Part shown: positions 29,920-40,796 of the stretch, one piece after another
Layout of the letters: every line of letters starts with the position of its first letter
Position numbering within the stretch: position 1 is the stretch's first letter
Assembly (NCBI GenBank): GCA_023383815.1
Contig: JAHDYG010000023.1
Span: 1-56,812, forward strand
Source of the DNA: Rhodocyclaceae bacterium
GTDB lineage: Bacteria > Pseudomonadota > Gammaproteobacteria > Burkholderiales > Rhodocyclaceae
Direction of reading: 5' to 3'
DNA: 56,812 nucleotides
Made by a program: the position numbers and the translations under genes
The notes under the pieces: model-generated
What the model was told of the DNA's origin: nothing
Databases searched by the model: none
Seen by the model: only the letters and a program-made list of their open reading frames with translations

Positions 29920-32019
29920 ATGACTACCTTTGACAACTTTATGCTCTACCGCCCCGATTTCCCCGAAGCCTTTGCCGCACTCGATGAATGGCAGCGCGAT
30001 GCCGCCGCCCGGCGCGCCCGCTGGACACTGGAGCATGCACCGCTGTCCATCGGCGTGATGGGCCAGATCAAGGTGGGCAAGAGCAGCTTTCTCAACCAGT
30101 TGCTGTTTGGTGGCCAGCCGTTGCTGCCGGAGGCGGCTACGCCCAAGACTGCCAACCTGACGCGCATTTGCCATGCCGAGGCGCCGTGCTTCGCGGCGCA
30201 CTTCTACGCGCCCGCATCCTGGGCGGAATTGGAGAAGCTGGCGGAAAGCGAGGCGCAAGACCTCACGGCCTGCGCCGCTCGCGAGCTGGTGCAGCAGGCG
30301 AGGCGGGAACACGGCACTGGCATCGCTTCGTTGCTCGCCCAAGGCAAGGTCGAGCTGCACGCCGGCGACATAGGCGAATTGCTCGGCCGCATCAACGACT
30401 ACGTGGGCGCCGATGGCCGTTTCACTCCGCTGGTGGAAAGCAGCGAGTTGGCGCTACCTTTGCCGCAACTGGTCGGCATCGAGATCGTCGACACTCCAGG
30501 CATGAACGATCCGGTGGTCAGCCGCACCGACAAGACGCGCACCTATATGGCCCAGTGCGATGTCGTGTTCTTCTTCTCACGCTCTGGCCAGTTGCTCGAC
30601 GACAGCGACCAGCAGTTGCTCGCCGCCCAGTTGCCGGCCAAGGGCGTCAAGCGCCTGGTGCTGGTGGCGGCGCAGTTCGACGCCGCAATTGTTGACGACG
30701 GGTTTGACCGCAACAGCCTCAGCGAGTGTGAAACTCGCTTGCGCCAGCGCCTGAGCGACCATGCCCAGCGCAATCTGGAACACTTGGCCACGCGCCGGGA
30801 GAAACAGGGCTTTGCCGACATCGCCGCACTCTTGCGCGGCATTGGTGCGCCGCTGTTCGCGAGCACCTACGCCCAGGCGCTCGCCAGCCTTCCGCCGCAG
30901 CAGTGGAGCAATGGCCAGCGCCACGTTCATCAGTTGTTTACCGAGCTCGCTGAGGATTGTTGGGGAAATGTCACACCCAATGCGGCCGACTGGCAACGCA
31001 TCGGCGGCTTCGCCGCGCTGGAAGCCGCACTCGATCTGGCACGCGTTGACAAGGAGGCGATCCTCGCGAGCCAGCGGGCCACGTTGGAACAAGAGCTCAG
31101 CCGCGCGCGCGCCAGTCTGCTTGCCAACCTGCACGAACAGGCGACTGAACGCATACGCTTCCTGCAGGCACACGACATGGCCGATCTGGATGCCCATGCC
31201 GCCAAGGCCAAGAAGCGCTTGCAGGCCATTGCTGACACGCTGACGGGCTATGTGCAGGGGCAAGCCAACACTGCCCGTACCCTGGCCCGGCGCATCCTGA
31301 GCGACCTGAAGCAAGGAGCCGGTCGCGCTCGCAACCTGGAGGATCGCACCGGCTACGAGACACATCTTCGCAGGGTGGAGGTAAGCGATGCGGTCTTGTG
31401 GAAGCCCTGGACATGGGGAACCTCGCACATCGAGCATTACACCAAAACCACCACCTACCGCTATCTAGCGGTCGTCGACGCGCTGGAAAACCTGCGCACC
31501 TACTTCGAGGACTCCAGCCAGCGCCTGCTCGACCTGTTTGACGAACTGATTGCCCCAGACACCCTCTCTGCAGGCCTGCGCCACGAACTGCTGGGCGTCC
31601 TGGACGCCCGCAGCGATGATTTCGACCCGCGTGGGTTGCGCGCGCTGATTGAAACCACGCTGGCCCGCCTCCCCTGGCCGCGACTGGATCTCATGGCTCC
31701 TGATCCCGGCGAAGCATTGGCGGGCTTTTCAGGCGAACTTCGCGACAGCCGTGAAATATCGGCGCTGCGCGAACGATTAGCGCACGTTGTCGAAGAATTG
31801 CAGCAGCTTTTGGCCGAGCGCCTCGACCAAGCCGTACAACAGGTCTGTGACCAACTCGACACGCTGGCCGGGCACTTGCAGGAAGCGCTCACCCGATCTC
31901 TCGCCGCCGACCTCGAACGCCTGCGCGCCGCGCTTGAAGACAAATCCAGGCAGGTGATGCACTTGCAGGCGCTCCTGCGTGAGATTGATAATCTGTGCGT
32001 ATCGCAGGAGATTCCATGA
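29920..32019 (+). CDS. Dynamin-like GTPase 3
   Basis: 699-residue dynamin-superfamily GTPase, the longest of the three. G1 is GQIKVGKS (residues 48-55), the G2 region is ATPKTANLTRI, G3 is DTPG (191-194), and the expected G4 site appears as AAQFDA, which lacks the canonical lysine. A long helical stalk occupies roughly 300-690, with a short aromatic insertion around SDAVLWKPWTWGTSHIEHYTKTTTYRYLA that could touch membrane. The ATG at 29920 follows GAAGGGA; the longer frame from 29857 overlaps the previous gene. Different from GTPases 1 and 2, so it is not a recent duplicate. Confidence 0.86.
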   Translation: MTTFDNFMLYRPDFPEAFAALDEWQRDAAARRARWTLEHAPLSIGVMGQIKVGKSSFLNQLLFGGQPLLPEAATPKTANLTRICHAEAPCFAAHFYAPASWAELEKLAESEAQDLTACAARELVQQARREHGTGIASLLAQGKVELHAGDIGELLGRINDYVGADGRFTPLVESSELALPLPQLVGIEIVDTPGMNDPVVSRTDKTRTYMAQCDVVFFFSRSGQLLDDSDQQLLAAQLPAKGVKRLVLVAAQFDAAIVDDGFDRNSLSECETRLRQRLSDHAQRNLEHLATRREKQGFADIAALLRGIGAPLFASTYAQALASLPPQQWSNGQRHVHQLFTELAEDCWGNVTPNAADWQRIGGFAALEAALDLARVDKEAILASQRATLEQELSRARASLLANLHEQATERIRFLQAHDMADLDAHAAKAKKRLQAIADTLTGYVQGQANTARTLARRILSDLKQGAGRARNLEDRTGYETHLRRVEVSDAVLWKPWTWGTSHIEHYTKTTTYRYLAVVDALENLRTYFEDSSQRLLDLFDELIAPDTLSAGLRHELLGVLDARSDDFDPRGLRALIETTLARLPWPRLDLMAPDPGEALAGFSGELRDSREISALRERLAHVVEELQQLLAERLDQAVQQVCDQLDTLAGHLQEALTRSLAADLERLRAALEDKSRQVMHLQALLREIDNLCVSQEIP

Positions 32020-32133
32020 CTGGCACAGGCCGCGATGCTTTGAAGTGACGCCAACGCATCTGCCGGATTACCTTTTCGTGCTTACAGCAACACCTGTGTG
32101 CGCGCTCGAATACCATTTTGGAGAAGAGAAACC

Positions 32134-33201
32134 ATGCCCCTGCCACTTATTCCGATCATCGCGGGCGCCACTTCGCTCATAGCGGGCGCGTTAGGAGTCA
32201 AAAAGGGGCTAGATGCAAAAGGCCTCTACGAGCAGGCAAAATCCATCGGTGGTCGCGCCGAGCGCCGCCACCGAGAAGCTGTAAAAGAGATCGAAGATCG
32301 ACGCACCAGCGTTTATGAGCAACTACAAGCATTGGGCCGGATGAAGGCCGATGCTTTCAGCAACACGGCTCGTTACGTTGTTGACCAAGTCAGGCAAGCG
32401 CGCGCCGTCGCCACATTAAGCGACGTCGATTATGCATCGATTCCAGAGGAAGAACTGGTTGTATTCGAGCGCGAATCTGCACAAATGTCGGCGCTCGACC
32501 TGGTTTCTGACGCTGGCACAAGCGCAGCGCTTGCTGCGCTGGGGGCTGGTGGTACATACGCCGCAGTAGGCGCCGCAGCGACAGCTTCGACAGGAACTGC
32601 AATTGCCAGCCTTTCAGGCGCTGCTGCGACGAATGCGACGCTGGCCTGGCTTGGCGGCGGCAGTCTCGCCACCGGCGGCCTTGGAATTGCGGGTGGCATG
32701 TGGGTCCTGAGCGGCATCGTCGCCGGGCCGGCGTTGGCGATCACCGGCTTTTCACTAGCGAGCAGAGCGGAAGAGGCTGTGACTCAAGCACAGTTTTTCG
32801 CCGCCGAAGTGGATGAAAAAATTGCCGAACTTCAGTCATTGCATGCCCTGCTGGATGGCACTTCGAACAACATCAACGAGACAGAACACGCACTGGAGAG
32901 TTTGTTGGTTGCATTCGAGAATGCAAGATCTCAATACGAGGATCGGCACCGGAAGGCAGATCAATCTTGGTCAGAACGGTCCAGTCAACTTAATGAAAAT
33001 CAGCGCGCGCAGGATATCGAAGCATTTGAGTTCGATCTGCAACGAATCATTGTGGTATTCAAGGCAATCAAGGAAGTGGTGCAGACCCCCTTGCTCGATG
33101 AGACGCACATGCCCATCGTCGGGCTAAGGGAACGCTTATCGCAGGTAGTCGACGTGTGCGACTCCGAACTCTTTTCAGCGCGCAGAGGAGACCATGAGTG
33201 A
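32134..33201 (+). CDS. Glycine-rich membrane protein with coiled coils
   Basis: 355-residue protein without a recognised family. Residues 4-24 (LPLIPIIAGATSLIAGALGV) form a likely membrane anchor. A coiled-coil stretch follows (about 30-95), then a long Gly/Ala-rich hydrophobic block (about 124-210), with up to three membrane-spanning segments, and a charged coiled-coil C-terminal third. The ATG at 32134 follows GAGAAGAG. The layout resembles membrane partners encoded with bacterial dynamin-like proteins, so it may anchor the GTPases or form a pore; that is inference. A 114-base gap precedes it, so it could have its own promoter. Confidence 0.7.
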   Translation: MPLPLIPIIAGATSLIAGALGVKKGLDAKGLYEQAKSIGGRAERRHREAVKEIEDRRTSVYEQLQALGRMKADAFSNTARYVVDQVRQARAVATLSDVDYASIPEEELVVFERESAQMSALDLVSDAGTSAALAALGAGGTYAAVGAAATASTGTAIASLSGAAATNATLAWLGGGSLATGGLGIAGGMWVLSGIVAGPALAITGFSLASRAEEAVTQAQFFAAEVDEKIAELQSLHALLDGTSNNINETEHALESLLVAFENARSQYEDRHRKADQSWSERSSQLNENQRAQDIEAFEFDLQRIIVVFKAIKEVVQTPLLDETHMPIVGLRERLSQVVDVCDSELFSARRGDHE

Positions 33202-33629
33202 CCCGTACACTTACTAAGCTCGCTAGCGCTACCAAGGTATTGTCAAGCCAGAGTCCTCGCCTGGGCCCTGATGCCGCTGCCGGGATCGAGGCGATGTTTC
33301 AGGCTTGGCGAGACTACCAGCAGGTGCATGAGACTGAGAGCACGAAACGCGAAGAGATCCGGGCCCGATCCGGGGTCGAGATTACGCGCCTGCGAGAGCA
33401 GGCGCAGCTGATACGAGAGCACTTCGCCATGATTTTTTCCGAGCGCCGAGACAACTTCGACAAGAGCTTTACCCTGCTAGAAACGGGGCTAAGCAATGGC
33501 GATGACCGCCAGATCGAGGCAGCTCTCACGCTGATCGTTACGTTGGTCAAGGAGTCGCCAATCAAACAGGCCGCAGAGACAATGCGGACGATCAAGGAAC
33601 GCGTACCTGGCCAGATCATCGACCTATGA
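33198..33629 (+). CDS. Hypothetical coiled-coil protein, last gene of island A
   Basis: 143-residue, mostly helical, charged protein with no known family. Its GTG start at 33198 overlaps the stop of the membrane-protein gene (GTGA), and a GAGGAG ribosome site lies 8 bases upstream, so translation is probably coupled. A nearby ATG at 33194 in another frame encodes only seven residues. It likely acts with the membrane protein before it. The following 80 bases separate it from the convergent MBL-fold gene. Confidence 0.68.
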   Translation: MTRTLTKLASATKVLSSQSPRLGPDAAAGIEAMFQAWRDYQQVHETESTKREEIRARSGVEITRLREQAQLIREHFAMIFSERRDNFDKSFTLLETGLSNGDDRQIEAALTLIVTLVKESPIKQAAETMRTIKERVPGQIIDL

Positions 33630-33709
33630 CGCGAATGACGCACAAGCCGAACAGCTCGACCTGCCATGCGAGCGGGTGCTCACAAACGAACCGCGCCTAG
33701 CGGGGGCGT

Positions 33710-34624
33710 TCACGCTGCGACGAGCCGCCCGCCTTCGCGGCGGGCGACGCCGGCGCGGGTGAGTTCGGCGACGAGCCAGTCGGCGAGCGCATCGGGGGCG
33801 AGGCCGAGGAAGCGGGCGTTCGCGTCCCGGTAGAGCGGCACGCGGGCAAGGTGGGCGGGCAGTTCGGCGAGGTCGATCGCGCGCACGTCGAGCAGCGTGA
33901 AGGTGATGCAGGCGCGGATCGCGTTGCGCGCCATGCGGGCGCCGTCTTCCTCGAAGGCGCGGATGCGTCCGAAGGCGCGCTCGAGCGCGTCGTCGACTTC
34001 GACGAAGGCCGGGCCGTGGCCCGGAATCACGACATCGACCGGCAGGCGCGCGAGCGCTTCGAGCGTGGCCCGCGCGTTGCCCAGGCCATCGCCGGTGCCG
34101 AGCACATCGGCGAAGAGGATGCCGAAGCCGTCACGCCACAGCGCGTCGCCCGAGATCAGGATGCGCCGGTCCGGGTTGTAGAACATCAACGCATCCATGT
34201 CGTGGCCGGGCGCAGCGAGCGCCTGCCATTCGAGCCCGCCCATCGCCAGCGTGTCGCCGGGGGCGATCAGCCGGTCGGCGCGGAAACGCTCGCCGGCCTG
34301 GGCCGCTGTGGTGAGGAGCAGCGCGTCCTCGTCCCATTCTCCGACCGCCCGGGCCATGCCGGCCGGGATCGTGATCGTGCAGCCGAACGCGCGCTGCACC
34401 GCGGCGTTGCCGCCGATGTGATCGGAATGCGAGTGGGTGTTGACGAGCTGCGAAAGGCGCCGCGCGCCGACGAGTTCGCGCAGCAGCGCGACCGTCTGCG
34501 GGGCCTGCGTGCAGTAGCCGCTGTCGATCACGGTCGCCTCGCCGCCATCGAAGGCTACGATGCTGTTCGACGACAGCCAGCCGCGTTCGAGAAGCTGCAG
34601 GGTTTCGGGCAGGCGTACGCTCAT
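33710..34624 (-). CDS. MBL-fold metallohydrolase
   Basis: 304-residue metallo-beta-lactamase-fold hydrolase. The metal-binding signature HSHSDHIGG is visible (NTHSHSDHIGGNAAV), followed by the further ligands in PGHDMDALMFY and the DALW and GHGP motifs. The C-terminal 80 residues form a winged-helix-like region, as in glyoxalase II relatives. The ATG at 34624 removes 45 poor-looking upstream residues. It is 10 bases after a DUF1289 gene at the 3' end of the liu locus; perhaps a thioesterase or housekeeping hydrolase, substrate unknown. Confidence 0.88.
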   Translation of the reverse strand: MSVRLPETLQLLERGWLSSNSIVAFDGGEATVIDSGYCTQAPQTVALLRELVGARRLSQLVNTHSHSDHIGGNAAVQRAFGCTITIPAGMARAVGEWDEDALLLTTAAQAGERFRADRLIAPGDTLAMGGLEWQALAAPGHDMDALMFYNPDRRILISGDALWRDGFGILFADVLGTGDGLGNARATLEALARLPVDVVIPGHGPAFVEVDDALERAFGRIRAFEEDGARMARNAIRACITFTLLDVRAIDLAELPAHLARVPLYRDANARFLGLAPDALADWLVAELTRAGVARREGGRLVAA

Positions 34625-34634
34625 CGGCCGGTGC

Positions 34635-34823
34635 TCATTCGCTGCCCTCGCCGACGATCGCGGCGACGTTCGGCGGCAGGGGCGGGGCCACATCACGCGC
34701 TTCGTCCGCGGGCGGCGGGGCGACCGGCACGCCGTCGATCTCTTCGGCGCTGCGGCCACAGCCCAGGCATACGCCCGTGTCCCAGTCGATGATGCACACC
34801 CCGACGCACTGCGGCCCGCTCAT
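34635..34823 (-). CDS. DUF1289-like small cysteine protein
   Basis: 62-residue protein with the DUF1289 pattern CVGVCIIDWDTGVCLGCGRSAEEI near the N-terminus: four cysteines likely to bind a metal or iron-sulfur cluster. The C-terminal half is proline-rich. Its ATG overlaps the stop of the upstream DUF1289 gene by four bases (ATGA). Function of the family is unknown. Confidence 0.75.
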   Translation of the reverse strand: MSGPQCVGVCIIDWDTGVCLGCGRSAEEIDGVPVAPPPADEARDVAPPLPPNVAAIVGEGSE

Positions 34824-35017
34824 CGCGACACCCTCCCCAGGTGGGCCGTGCCGGGCGCGTGCCGCCGCGCTTCGATCGCGCCGAGCACGGCGCGCTTCTC
34901 GGGATCGGACAGGCCGCCCCAGCGCGCGATCTCGTCGATCGTGCGCAGGCAGCCCTCGCACAGGCCGGTGGCCGCATCCATGCGGCAGACGTTGATGCAG
35001 GGGGAGGCTGGGCTCAT
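34820..35017 (-). CDS. DUF1289 domain-containing protein
   Basis: 65-residue protein that is nearly the DUF1289 domain alone: CINVCRMDAATGLCEGCLRTIDEIARW, with four conserved cysteines followed by the typical WGGLSDPEKRAVL helix. The ATG at 35017 was chosen because it puts the conserved MSPASPCINVC at the start. It is the first of two adjacent DUF1289 genes, between HMG-CoA lyase and the MBL-fold gene. The function of the family is not known. Confidence 0.85.
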   Translation of the reverse strand: MSPASPCINVCRMDAATGLCEGCLRTIDEIARWGGLSDPEKRAVLGAIEARRHAPGTAHLGRVSR

Positions 35018-35075
35018 GGGAAGGGCGGGGTCGTCGGAAAGGATTCGATGCGGACTCTTCCTGGTCCGTGGGGTT

Positions 35076-35095
35076 CGGACCTTTGGTCCGTTTTT
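35076..35095 (+). terminator. Terminator-like hairpin on the plus strand
   Basis: CGGACC (35076-35081), loop TTT, GGTCCG (35085-35090), then five T (35091-35095): the form of an intrinsic terminator read on the plus strand. Both flanking genes are on the minus strand, so it would stop antisense transcription, or serve as a 3' hairpin for the HMG-CoA lyase mRNA, whose stop is only 8 bases away. Confidence 0.4.
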
Positions 35096-35102
35096 GCGCC
35101 GA

Positions 35103-36032
35103 TCAGTTCGCGCAGCCCGCCTTCGCCCGCTTCGCGAGCACCGCCCGTGCAACGCGCGAGGCCGGTTCGCGCCCGAGCCGGGCGCTGATCCAGGCTGCGG
35201 TGTCGACGAGGCGGTCGAGGTCGATGCCGGTCTCGATGCCAAGTCCGTCGAGCAGCCACACCACGTCTTCGGTCGCAACGTTGCCCGAGGCGCCGGCAGC
35301 ATACGGGCAACCGCCAAGCCCGCCGACCGAGGCATCGAACACCGCGACGCCAGCCTGCAGCGAGGCGAACACGTTTGCCACCGCCATGCCGTAGGTGTCG
35401 TGATAATGGCCGGCCAGGCGCTCGACCGGCACGCGCCGCGTCACCGCGTCGAGCATGCGGCGGATCGTGCGCGGCGTGCCGGTGCCGATGGTGTCGCCCA
35501 GGCTCACCTCGTAGCAGCCCATCTCGAAGAGCGTCGCCGCGACGTCGGCGACCGCAGCGGGCGCGACTTCGCCCTCGTAGGGGCAGCCGGCCACGCACGA
35601 GACGTAGCCGCGCACCCGCACGCCGGCCGCCTGCGCGGCTTCGGCGACGGGGCGGAAGCGCTCCAGCGACTCGGCAATCGAGCAGTTGATGTTCCTGCGG
35701 CTGAACGATTCGGAGGCCGCACCGAACACCGCCACCTCTTCGGCACCGGCCGCAAGCGCGGCTTCGAAGCCCTTGAGGTTGGGGGTGAGCACCGGATACG
35801 CGACGCCCGGGCGGCGCGCGGCCAGCACCTGCGTCAGCACCTCGGCGTGGTCGCCCATCTGCGGCACCCACTTCGGCGACACGAAGGAAGTCGCCTCGAT
35901 CGCGGTGAGCCCCGCGTCGGCCAGCCGCGCGACCAGCTCCACCTTGACCTCGGCGGGCACGAGCTGCTTTTCGTTCTGCAGCCCGTCCCGCGGGCCGACG
36001 TCGACGATGCGGACCTTACCGGGCAGTTCCAT
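35103..36032 (-). CDS. Hydroxymethylglutaryl-CoA lyase
   Basis: 309-residue HMG-CoA lyase, which splits HMG-CoA into acetyl-CoA and acetoacetate, the last step of leucine/isovalerate breakdown. Visible are the start [17 protein letters not shown], the metal-ligand [12 protein letters not shown] and the signature [20 protein letters not shown] with the active-site cysteine. The ATG at 36032 is 11 bases after the carboxylase alpha gene. Equivalent to LiuE/MvaB in other proteobacteria. Confidence 0.95.
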   Translation of the reverse strand: MELPGKVRIVDVGPRDGLQNEKQLVPAEVKVELVARLADAGLTAIEATSFVSPKWVPQMGDHAEVLTQVLAARRPGVAYPVLTPNLKGFEAALAAGAEEVAVFGAASESFSRRNINCSIAESLERFRPVAEAAQAAGVRVRGYVSCVAGCPYEGEVAPAAVADVAATLFEMGCYEVSLGDTIGTGTPRTIRRMLDAVTRRVPVERLAGHYHDTYGMAVANVFASLQAGVAVFDASVGGLGGCPYAAGASGNVATEDVVWLLDGLGIETGIDLDRLVDTAAWISARLGREPASRVARAVLAKRAKAGCAN

Positions 36033-36043
36033 GGTTCGCCTCC

Positions 36044-38047
<2,004 letters not shown>

Positions 38048-38061
38048 TCTTCTGTACTCCC

Positions 38062-38850
38062 TCAATCCTTCGGAACCCACGCCGCCGGGCGCTTCGCGAG
38101 GAAGGCGTCGAGGCCTTCCCGGGCTTCGGGTGTGACGCGCAGCGCGGCGATGCGGCGCGCGGTGTCTTCGACCAGCGCGTCATTGACCGGGTGGTTCGCC
38201 ACGGCGCGGATCAACTGCTTCGCGGCAGCCTGCGACTTCGGCCCGCCTTCGAGCAGCGCCGCGACGACTTCCTGCACCTTCGCGTCGAGCGCATCGGCCC
38301 CCACCACCTCGTGCGCCAGCCCGAGCTCGGCTGCGCGCGCGGCCTGAATGCGCTCCGCACTCTGGAAGTAGCGGTAGGCCTGGCGCTCGCCGATCGCCCG
38401 GATCACGTAGGGGCTGATCGCCGACGGGATGATGCCGAACTTGACCTCGGAGGTCGCGAACACCGCCCGCTCGGTGGCGATGCAGATGTCGCACGCCGAG
38501 GCGAGCCCCATGCCGCCGCCGAGCGCCGCCCCGTGCACGCGCGCGATGGTCGGCTTGCTCATCTCCGAGAGCGTGCGCAGCATGCCCGCCAGGCGCATCG
38601 CATCGGCGAAGTTGTCCGCCTCGCTTGCCTCGCCGGCCGCCTTCATCCAGTTGAGGTCGGCGCCGGCCGAAAAGCTCTTTCCGCGCCCGCCCAGCACCAC
38701 CACGCGCACCGTCGCATCGGCGTCGAGCGCACGGCAGGCCGCCGTGAGATCGGCAATCAGTTGCGCATTGAAGGCGTTATGGACGTCGGGACGGTTCATC
38801 CAGATCGTCGCGACCCCGCCTTCGCGTTGAATTTCCAGGGTTTCGTACAT
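38062..38850 (-). CDS. Methylglutaconyl-CoA hydratase-type enoyl-CoA hydratase
   Basis: 262-residue crotonase-fold enzyme. The oxyanion-hole segments are GKSFSAGADLNWMK and GAALGGGMGLASACDICIA, and the protein ends ...FLAKRPAAWVPKD, normal for the family. Located between the two carboxylase subunit genes, it most probably hydrates 3-methylglutaconyl-CoA to HMG-CoA (LiuC). Intergenic gaps of 12-14 bases place it within the operon. Confidence 0.92.
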   Translation of the reverse strand: MYETLEIQREGGVATIWMNRPDVHNAFNAQLIADLTAACRALDADATVRVVVLGGRGKSFSAGADLNWMKAAGEASEADNFADAMRLAGMLRTLSEMSKPTIARVHGAALGGGMGLASACDICIATERAVFATSEVKFGIIPSAISPYVIRAIGERQAYRYFQSAERIQAARAAELGLAHEVVGADALDAKVQEVVAALLEGGPKSQAAAKQLIRAVANHPVNDALVEDTARRIAALRVTPEAREGLDAFLAKRPAAWVPKD

Positions 38851-38862
38851 CGTGCTCTCCCG

Positions 38863-40470
<1,608 letters not shown>

Positions 40471-40796
40471 CTCACCTCGTCCTCTCGTCTTGTCGTGCGA
40501 GCCCACCCGGAAGCCCCGCCGCCCACATCCCGCAGACCGGCCGGGAAACGGCCCCACCGGCGCAAAGAATCCCCCCTGTGGCGCCTTTGCGCAACACCCG
40601 CGCCGGCCACAGCGTCGTCAAACCGGCCGCACCGATTGACCCTCGCCGCAAGAGTATCCCCGCACCGCGCCCGATGCGTGCCAACGAGGTCGCAATTCGT
40701 GCCATGGGGTGGGTCAGATCGGACGCAGCAGCAGTCGGCTTTCTGCGCAACCGTGCAATCCGCCTAGCAAACGGGAGCGGCTGTCCAACCGCCGAT
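40471..40796. other. Non-coding gap between liu genes and island B
   Basis: 326 bases between the carboxylase beta start and the restriction gene stop. I see no credible gene, tRNA or strong terminator. It is GC-rich and must hold the transcription start for the separated liu genes, but no convincing promoter could be picked by eye. The left junction of island B probably lies here. Confidence 0.5.
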
